Source: Methanobacterium sp.
GTDB lineage: Archaea; Methanobacteriota; Methanobacteria; Methanobacteriales; Methanobacteriaceae
Reading direction: 5' to 3'
NCBI GenBank assembly: GCA_003151535.1
Contig: PLXT01000016.1
Coordinates: 3,680-31,921, forward strand
Length of the DNA: 28,242 bases
The first letter of the stretch is position 1, and every line of letters begins with the position of its first letter. Positions 1 to 7,200 of this stretch are shown in pieces. The translations under genes were made by a program, and so were the position numbers. Under the pieces are notes generated by a model that saw only the letters and a program-made list of their open reading frames with translations, made no database searches and had not been told where the DNA came from.

Positions 1-51
1 GAGGTTTATAGAAATTCTCTTTAATTTATTTTTATTGTAAGATAGTTCCAT

Positions 52-729
52 ACCCTCCTCAGTATATCTCCACTTAAAAACAAGTACCACTAATATTTTA
101 AGTTAATACTTTTGATCATTTATTAAAATAGTCATTATAATTTAAACTGTAGCATATATTGAAAAATATTTCCGCCATTTTATCAGCCAAAAATTAAATT
201 TATCCGCCAAAGTCAAAATGCCATATATTTCGTTCCCTTGTATTCTCCCTCTGATGAATTTCTGATTTTTATCCACTAATCCCTTCAAATCACGTGATGC
301 AATTCTGGGCGACATGGCCACTATTCTAGGTGAAAAGCATGTTAGGAGTAACTTGGATACAACCTTCACAACTGAAGAGAGAGCATTATAACATAGCTTG
401 TAGTAGCTAATAGTTAGGTATCAGGAAAAACAATGAAAACTTAGTTGGTCGAAATAAATAAGCTGGTAATTGGATATGATGCATAGTTATGGTATCATGG
501 GCTGGAAGGATTTGTTTTAGCTAAGGTCTAAGTATTTCAAAGAACTGAATGACTTACTAATTTTCACAAATAATATCTTCAGTGAGATGATCAAATAATC
601 ATAATAGGAAATATAAAAATTATTATACAAATTGAAAATATGATCAAAAGTTAATATTATTGTAGGGCCTGAACTCTTCGGAGTTAAGAATATAATTTGA
701 AAAATAAATTATGTAAAGGTGGAGATGTA
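52..729. other. Non-coding leader region before the restriction-like operon
   Basis: I see no convincing gene here. A 75-codon minus-strand frame at 142-369 has a GTG start, no ribosome binding site and no recognisable motif. At 1-51 (minus) a short open frame starting with ATG runs off the window edge, but its GGAGGG motif lies only 1-2 bases from the ATG, so it is not called as a gene. An AT-rich stretch near 608-629 (containing AATATAAAAATT) could be the TATA element of the downstream operon; this is inference. Confidence 0.4.
672..685 (+). promoter_or_regulatory. Short hairpin with C(UUCG)G tetraloop upstream of the Mrr-like gene
   Basis: AACTC (672-676) and GAGTT (681-685) are perfect reverse complements around TTCG, giving the extra-stable C(UUCG)G tetraloop in RNA. 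It lies about 45 bases before the chosen ATG and 12 bases before an alternative TTG. No T-run follows on the plus strand, so it is not a typical terminator. A role as a leader-RNA structure is inference. Confidence 0.35.
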
Positions 730-1731
730 ATGACCAATAAGATGTGGATGGTTAGAGCAGGTGAAGGTGCCTTTCTTATAGATAGGTTTAAGAATGAAAA
801 TAGGATTGTTATTGGTTGGGAAATTGGAGATCTCAGTGCTGTTCATGATGCTTCTGAAATCAAAAAGCTTGTTAAGGAGAAGTTTCCTGAACGAAAAGCA
901 GGCCAAATTAGTATAGCTGCATCTCAGATTAGTAAATTCCGCTTTGAATTCCAAAAAGGAGATAATGTAGTTTCATATGACCCCCAAAACAGAGTATATT
1001 TAGTTGGTGAAATTAATTCTGATTATTTTTATGATGATAAATTCTACCCAGAAAATCTTTTAGAATACTGTGACACTAGAAATGTTAAATGGTTTGGAGA
1101 AGTTAACCGAGATATTCTTTCAACTTCAACTAAAAACACTTTAGGAGCAATACAAGCTATCTTCGAAATTAATTCTGATGCGGCTAATGAAATTCTTAAT
1201 GCTTTAACTGGGAATAAAACTCCAGAAGAAACCCCTGAAAGTGAAGATGATGAACTTATTATTTTAAAGGATGAAATAGCCTCTAAATCACATGAATTCA
1301 TTAAAGATAAAATATTAGAGCTTGATTGGGAAGAAATGCAGGAATTAGTCGCAGGAGTACTTCGTGGCATGGGTTATAAAACCATAGTATCAGCAAAAGG
1401 ACCTGACCGTGGGCGTGATATTCTCGCATCTCCTGATGGTTTAGGATTAAGTGAACCTAGAATAGTAGTAGAAGTCAAACATCGCAAGGGACAAATGGGC
1501 TCTCCGGAAATTAGAAGTTTTACAGGAGGAATGAGACCTGGAGATAAAGGATTATACGTATCATCCGGAGGATATAGCAAAGAAGCAAAATATGAAGCTG
1601 AAAGATCTAATAATCCTGTAACTCTAGTTGATGCTGACATGCTTGTGAATCTAATAATTCAATATTATGACAAATTCGATACGGAAGCTAGATCACTGGT
1701 TCCGCTAACTAAAATTTACTGGCCAACTTAA
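730..1731 (+). CDS. Mrr-type restriction endonuclease (PD-(D/E)XK)
   Basis: Predicted DNA-cleaving protein of 333 residues. The C-terminal third (about 197-325) matches the Mrr catalytic domain: helix with LDWEEMQELV, then a glycine-rich turn ending GRD (D230), followed by E248-V-K250, the PD-(D/E)XK metal and catalytic residues. Mrr-family enzymes cut foreign or modified DNA. The N-terminal 150 residues (starting MTNKMWMVRAGEGAFLIDRF) resemble the sensing domain seen in Mrr-like 'restriction system' proteins and may read modified bases; an acidic linker (about 165-185) joins the two halves. I chose the ATG at 730 because GGTGG lies 7 bases before it; an in-frame TTG at 697 would add 11 residues but has no ribosome binding site. 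It is the first gene of a two-gene unit with the AlbA_2 protein, 15 bp apart. The restriction role is family inference; the fold call is firm. Confidence 0.85.
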   Translation: MTNKMWMVRAGEGAFLIDRFKNENRIVIGWEIGDLSAVHDASEIKKLVKEKFPERKAGQISIAASQISKFRFEFQKGDNVVSYDPQNRVYLVGEINSDYFYDDKFYPENLLEYCDTRNVKWFGEVNRDILSTSTKNTLGAIQAIFEINSDAANEILNALTGNKTPEETPESEDDELIILKDEIASKSHEFIKDKILELDWEEMQELVAGVLRGMGYKTIVSAKGPDRGRDILASPDGLGLSEPRIVVEVKHRKGQMGSPEIRSFTGGMRPGDKGLYVSSGGYSKEAKYEAERSNNPVTLVDADMLVNLIIQYYDKFDTEARSLVPLTKIYWPT

Positions 1732-1746
1732 AAATGGGGTTTTTAT

Positions 1747-3081
1747 ATGAACTTTTCTTCTATTTTAAAAGACGGTGAAGGTACAAACGTAGAATTTAAG
1801 GAAGTAATGAACGAAAATGGATATAAAACTATATCGGCATTTTCAAACACTACTGGCGGTTCACTATTCTGTGGTGTTACTGATGATGGAGATATAGTTG
1901 GTTTTGATTGTTCAGATGAACCAGTTCGAACTATTACTAACAGAATTGTAGATAAAATGGGAATTCATCCTGTTATGTCCTGTTTTGAATGGGAAGGAAA
2001 GACGATTTTGATGATAGAAGTAGAAAAAAGTTCTAATCCAATATCTTTTAACGGTAAATATTATAAACGGGTTGGAACTACTACGACTGGTATTTTAGGA
2101 GATGAATTGAGAGAATTTTTCTTACGTGGAAGCAATTGGGATGGACTTACTAATGATTATAGTTTAGACGAAATAGATGAGGAGTCTGTTAAGAAATTCG
2201 TTGCCAGTGCTGTCAAGACAGGTCGGATGCCTGCTGATGAAACAGATGACATATCAGAGATACTCCTAAGGCTTAACTTATTAATCGATGGTAAACTTAC
2301 TAATGCGGCCATAATTCTATTTGGTAAAAATCCTCAAAAATACTTTACAAACGCTTTGGTTAGAGTAATAAAATTTAAAGATGATATTAGTATTTCAGAC
2401 AGAATCATTAAGGGTAATTTATTTAATCAAGTAAAAGAAGCAGAACAAGCTATTAAAAATTTAATATATGTCGAATATAAAATTAAAGACGAATTAACTA
2501 GGGAAGATATTTGGGATTACCCCTTAGATGCAATACGCGAAGCTTTGTTAAATTCCATAGTTCATCGAGACTATTTCAAATATGTCATACAGACACAGAT
2601 CAAGATATCTGAGGATCAAATATGGTTTTTTAACCCCGGAGGACTTTTTGGAGGGCTCACAGTTGAAGAACTTAAACTGCCCCATCCTTCTCATACTCGA
2701 AACCCCCTTATCGCAGATATTTTTTCTAAATCCGGATTAGTTGAGGTTTATGGATCAGGAATTGGACGTATGCTAAATTCTTTAAAGGAAGTTGGACTTC
2801 CTGAACCTGATTTTAAAGAAGAGTTTGGTGGATTTTCTTTATACATGTTTAAAGATTATCATGAAGATTCGCTTAGAGGACTGGGGCTCAATGAGAGACA
2901 GATCAAAGCCATGGTATATCTGTATAAAGAAGGCAGTATATCAACTAATGAATACTCTCAACTTATCATTCCAATGAAGTCTGTTGGAACCCTCAAAAGG
3001 GATTTAAACGATCTCGTATCGAAAAATCTCGTGGAAAAAGTTGGACCCAAAAAAACTCGAAGATATGAACTTATAAAATAA
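1747..3081 (+). CDS. AlbA_2 (Schlafen-like) DNA-binding / ATPase transcriptional regulator
   Basis: 444 residues with the usual three-part plan of this family. Residues about 8-125 form the AlbA_2 (divergent AAA_4, Schlafen-like) domain, starting DGEGTNVEFKE and followed by a beta-rich segment with GGSLFCGVTDDG. Residues about 250-375 look like the HATPase_c_4-type domain: EALLNSIVHRDY, then NPGGL, then EVYGSGIGRM. The last 65 residues form a winged-helix-like tail (LNERQIKAMVYL...). The ribosome binding site GGGGT precedes the ATG. Such proteins often act as DNA-binding regulators and are frequent in defence neighbourhoods. Here the gene follows the Mrr-like endonuclease by 15 bp, so the two are very likely co-transcribed. 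It could be a regulator of the nuclease or a partner subunit; the sequence does not decide. Confidence 0.8.
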   Translation: MNFSSILKDGEGTNVEFKEVMNENGYKTISAFSNTTGGSLFCGVTDDGDIVGFDCSDEPVRTITNRIVDKMGIHPVMSCFEWEGKTILMIEVEKSSNPISFNGKYYKRVGTTTTGILGDELREFFLRGSNWDGLTNDYSLDEIDEESVKKFVASAVKTGRMPADETDDISEILLRLNLLIDGKLTNAAIILFGKNPQKYFTNALVRVIKFKDDISISDRIIKGNLFNQVKEAEQAIKNLIYVEYKIKDELTREDIWDYPLDAIREALLNSIVHRDYFKYVIQTQIKISEDQIWFFNPGGLFGGLTVEELKLPHPSHTRNPLIADIFSKSGLVEVYGSGIGRMLNSLKEVGLPEPDFKEEFGGFSLYMFKDYHEDSLRGLGLNERQIKAMVYLYKEGSISTNEYSQLIIPMKSVGTLKRDLNDLVSKNLVEKVGPKKTRRYELIK

Positions 3082-3086
3082 AAATT

Positions 3087-3181
3087 TATGGATCATAACG
3101 ATCATTTATGGATCATTTAACGATCATTTGATCTATGGATCATAACGATCATTCATCGAACATTTAAAGATCAAAATGATC
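3087..3181. repeat. GATC-palindrome array (nine GATC sites in about 95 bp)
   Basis: GATC occurs at 3091, 3100, 3111, 3122, 3130, 3138, 3147, 3169 and 3178. A 20-bp unit TATGGATCATAACGATCATT is present exactly at 3087-3106 and 3134-3153, with a close variant (TATGGATCATTTAACGATCATTT) at 3107-3129. The array starts a few bases after the AlbA_2 stop codon. It could be an operator, a methylation-dependent switch or a binding array for the neighbouring proteins; all of these are inference. Confidence 0.75.
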
Positions 3182-3266
3182 CTTAACTTAATTATTCTAT
3201 GAATTGGTTTACTAAACTGAATGACAATCATATCCACAATTTACTTAGTTAAAAGCAACCTAAAAA

Positions 3267-3288
3267 CTTTCTATAGATATATAGAAAG
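3267..3288 (-). terminator. Perfect hairpin, possible leftward terminator
   Basis: CTTTCTATA (3267-3275) and TATAGAAAG (3280-3288) pair perfectly around GATA. Read leftward, the hairpin is followed by TTTTTAGG, as expected for a terminator of transcripts coming from the surface-protein side. Rightward it is followed by an A-rich run, so it does not look like a terminator for the AlbA_2 gene. Confidence 0.45.
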
Positions 3289-3359
3289 CTGTAAATAAAA
3301 AAAAAGGAGGATATGGAACTCCTCACTTTCTTGTGTTGATTTACACTCCAACAGGTTTA

Positions 3360-3533
3360 TCAGGGGTTAGCAGCAAAGACCATGCCTTTATAAATAACTA
3401 CTGGTATATCCCTTCCAAGTGCTGTGGTGGTTATTGTTGATTACAGATTACCGTCTTCAGTTGGGTTATGGTAGAATATCCTATGGAAAATTGATGTTTT
3501 CCTATTTAAGATAAATATTTCCTTGTAGCTCAT
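3360..3533 (-). pseudogene. Degraded C-terminal fragment related to the tail of the T5orf172-like protein
   Basis: Reading leftward from an ATG at 3533, the frame gives a peptide containing FYHNPTEDGNL, then a TAA stop, then STITTTALGRDIPVVIY and KGMVFAANP before the final stop at 3360-3362. The part around the stop aligns with the C-terminus of the protein at 10376-11167 (DGDLKVNTITT...VPVIIY). Restoring one base after CTG and two after AAC would recover a continuous GNLVINTITTT, so small deletions probably broke the gene. A TGA lies just upstream of the ATG in the same frame, so only this tail is left. The function of this C-terminal domain is unknown to me. Confidence 0.55.
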
Positions 3534-3676
3534 TTTCGATAATCCTCACGTTTATAGGTAGTAAACATATATCCACAATCTCTCAAAACCATGTTTCTTT
3601 ACTGTTATCGGTTTCACATATATGTTAATTCTGTTTTCGCACTTAGGACTGGGCATATTCTAATCTTCCAGATTTT

Positions 3677-4138
3677 TTATTCAGCATTTATTCTACTCAT
3701 CTGCATGGTTTCAACTGTTTTATTACCAACCTTAGTAAATACACGGTTGAATATAGTTGTAGGTGACCACATATCTTGATTATGTGTTATAGTTGTTTTA
3801 ACTAATTTATCGTTAACGTATTTGTAGTAGTATTGTGTACATACGACTAATACTGTCGAGGTTTTACCGTTAAATTTAACTACTTTTCCAACTGCTGATG
3901 TTCCCTCTACGATTTTAGTGTTACCTTGTGTTATGGTTTTCATGTAGTTCCATGTCCATGCGACCTTACCAATTTTAGGTGCGCCGGTTGCTAAGATGTA
4001 GCTGTTATCGTATACTGTTGTAGTGTTACCTTGTACGTCTGTTACACTGCTATGTGATGGTGGGTTAACTGCTGATACCCCACCTATTAAACTCAAAACT
4101 ACTCCCAAGACCATTATTACTTTTATTATATTTTCCAT
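3677..4138 (-). CDS. Small secreted protein of unknown function
   Basis: 153 residues. The first 23 form a clear signal peptide: MENIIKVIMVLGVVLSLIGG, then VSA before the predicted cleavage. The mature part is polar and rich in Thr, Val, Asn and Tyr with alternating patterns typical of beta structure (KTSTVLVVCTQYYYKYVN). It has a single cysteine and no recognisable domain. GAGGAT lies about 10 bases before the ATG. It sits 115 bp beyond the end of the large adhesin-like gene and in the same direction, so it may belong to the cell surface, but I cannot name a role. Confidence 0.7.
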   Translation of the reverse strand: MENIIKVIMVLGVVLSLIGGVSAVNPPSHSSVTDVQGNTTTVYDNSYILATGAPKIGKVAWTWNYMKTITQGNTKIVEGTSAVGKVVKFNGKTSTVLVVCTQYYYKYVNDKLVKTTITHNQDMWSPTTIFNRVFTKVGNKTVETMQMSRINAE

Positions 4139-4253
4139 ATTTTCTCTTTTAATCCTCTTTTACTTATCTTGCTATTAACTCATTATTGTGAGAATGTGGC
4201 CATTTACAATCTAATCTTTGATGTATACAGCTATTTTTCCCACCCAAATATTT

Positions 4254-7200
4254 CTATCCCGTTTTGAATTTGAATGAATATGTCAAAACTAAATTATTGT
4301 TAGCTTTGTCTTTAATTGCTGCCGAAGGTAGTATTACCTCATATGTATCATTTTTTATTCTATTACTGGTTTGTTTGATGATTAATGTATTTCCAGATAT
4401 TGTTTTAGTTATACCTACTATTACGCCTGTGGTTAGGTTTTTAATATATATATTTGCATAATTAGCTCCTGCTATGATGTTTTCACTGAATTTGATCGTT
4501 ATAGGTGATGTTAAAGATACTCCTGTTGCGTTATTAATTGGGGAAGTTGAAGATACAATAGGTGCGACTTTATCTATTGTGTAATTCTGAGTATAAATTG
4601 ACGATTTTCTATTCACACTGTCTACAGCAAAATATTTCAGTATACAGCTTTTTGTAATATTCAAAGGTGCAGTGTATATAGTACTGGTGATTGTTGGTGT
4701 TGTACCGTTAAGTGTGTAATAAATGGTTCCTGGTTCGCTCAATTTTAAGGTCACAGTTTTGGTAGTATTATAATATCCACCTACTAGACTAGTTGAGACA
4801 GTGGGGTTAGTTGTATCATTTACTTTATAAATTTGGGTGTAAATTATAGATTTATTTTTAGCTAAATCCATTGCAAAATATTTCAAAGTTTTATTAGAAG
4901 ATATAACTAATGGTTTACTGTATTTACTGCTTGAAGTAGTAGGTGTAGTACTATTAAGTGTATAATAAATGGTTCCAGATTCACTCATCTTTAAAGTTAC
5001 ACTTTGTGTATTATTATATGAACCTCCAGTAGGTGTGGCTGATGCTGTTGGTATTGTTTTGTCAATGGTGTAGGTTTGTGTGTAAATTGGTGATTTATTA
5101 CCTGCTAAATCTATAGCCAAGTATTTTAGAGCAGTTGTAGAACTAATAATGACCGGTGTGCTATACTTAGTACTTGTGGTAGTTGGAGTTGTTCCATTGA
5201 TTGTATAATAAATCGTTCCATTTTCACTCATCTTTAATGTAACATTTTGAGTAATATTATAATAACCTCCAGTAGGTGTGGCTGATGCTGTTGGTATTGT
5301 TTTGTCAATGGTGTAGGTTTGTGTGTAAATTGGTGATTTATTACCTGCTAAATCTATTGCTAAATATTTCAAAGTAGTTGTAATAGTTATAGATATAGGA
5401 TTAGTGTATAAGTTGCTTGATGTGGTTGGTATTGTTCCATTGGTGGTGTAATAGATTGTTCCAGGTTCATTCATTGATAATGTTACTGTTTTTGTAGTAT
5501 TGTAAAGTCCTCCTGTGGGATTTACACCAGCGGTTGGTGGTATTGTGTCAATTGTGTATGTATCTGTATAAATTGGAGATTGATTACCAGCTAAGTCTAT
5601 TGCCAGATATTTTAAAGTTGTGGTTGATGATATGGTTATTGGATTTGTGCATGTTGAGCTAGATGTGGTTGGTGTAGTTCCATCTGTGGTGTAATAGATT
5701 GTTCCGGGTTCGCTCATAGTTAAAGTAACACTTTTTGTTGTGTTGTATAATCCACCTGTTGGATTATTACTGGCTGTAGGTAGAATCGTATCAATGGTGT
5801 AAGTCTGTGTGTAAACCGGCGATTTATTGCCAGCATTATCTACTGATAAATACCGCAATGTTGTAGTTGAATTTATTGTAATTGCACCATTATATGTGGC
5901 ACTTGCCATCGTAGGTGTAGTGCCATTTAATGTATAATAAATCGTTCCAGGTTCACTCATTGATAATTTAACTATTTTGGTAGTGTTATATAATCCGCCT
6001 GATGGGGTTACGTTAGCTGTAGGTATTGTAGTGTCGATTGTATAGGTATTAGTGTATACAGGGGATTGATTTCCAGCTAAATCTATTGCTAAATATTCTA
6101 AAGTTGTGTTAGATGCTATAATTATGGGAGAATTATATCGGTTACTGTTAAATGTAGGTGTGGTTCCATCTGTAGTGTAATAGATCGTACCAAATTCGCT
6201 CATGTTTAAACTAACTGATTTTGTAGTGTTGTAAAGCCCACTTGGTATGTTTGCACTTGCTGTTGGTGGTGTGGTATCAATTGTATAGGAATCTGTATAT
6301 ACTGGGGACTGATTACCTGCCATATCTACTGCCAAATAATTTAAGACAGTTGATGTGTTAATTGAGATGGGATTTGTATATTTGGTACTGTTAGCTGTTG
6401 GTGTGGTTCCATCTGTAGTGTAATAGATAGTTCCTGCTTCGCTCATGTTTAAAGATACTGATTTTGTAGTGTTGTAAAGCCCACTTGGTATGTTTGCACT
6501 TGCTGTTGGTGGTGTGGTATCAATTGTATAGGAATCTGTATATACTGGTGACTTGTTACCGGCCAAATCTATTGCCATGTACTGCAATGTTGTGGTTGAA
6601 TTTATTGTTATAGAAGAAGTATATATTGTGCTTGATACAGTTGGAGTAGATCCATCTGTGGTGTAATAAATCGTGCCAGGCTCGCTAATGATTAAAGAAA
6701 CTGATTTTGTAGAATTATATAATCCACTAGATGGACTAGCGATAACTGAAGGGATAATATCATAAATGTCGTTGAAAAGAGCTTTGTTACCTGCTAAGTC
6801 TATCGCAAGGAATTTTAAAGTTGTGTTTGTAGTTATGGTTATTGGAGAAGTGTATTCTGAGCTAGATGTGGTTGATGTAGTTCCATCTGTGGTATAGTAG
6901 ATTGTACCAGGTTCGCTCATATTTAATGTAACTTCTTGTGTTGAATTATATAATCCACTAGTTGGACTAGCAATAACAAATGGAGCAATAGTATATATCT
7001 CTGTGTACACTGGTGATTTATTACCAGCTAAATCAATTGCAAGATATTCTAATGTAGTTTTAGTATTTATGGTAATGGGAGAAGTATATGGGGTGTCAGA
7101 TGTATTAGGTGTAGTTCCATCTGTGGTATAGTAGATTGTACCGGGTTTGTTCATATTTAATGTAACGACTTGCGTAGAATTATATAATCCATCAGTTGGA

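Noticed and set aside
1..51. Possible start of a leftward gene running off the window edge
   Set aside because: Only 17 codons are visible and the GGAGGG motif is too close to the ATG to serve as its ribosome binding site.
142..369. 75-codon minus-strand open frame
   Set aside because: GTG start without ribosome binding site, no recognisable motif, surrounded by non-coding AT-rich DNA; kept only as a note.
90..660. Inverted repeat containing CTTTTGATCAT at about 107-117 and 640-650
   Set aside because: Only 11 bases match perfectly over a 500-base distance in very AT-rich DNA; not distinguishable from chance.
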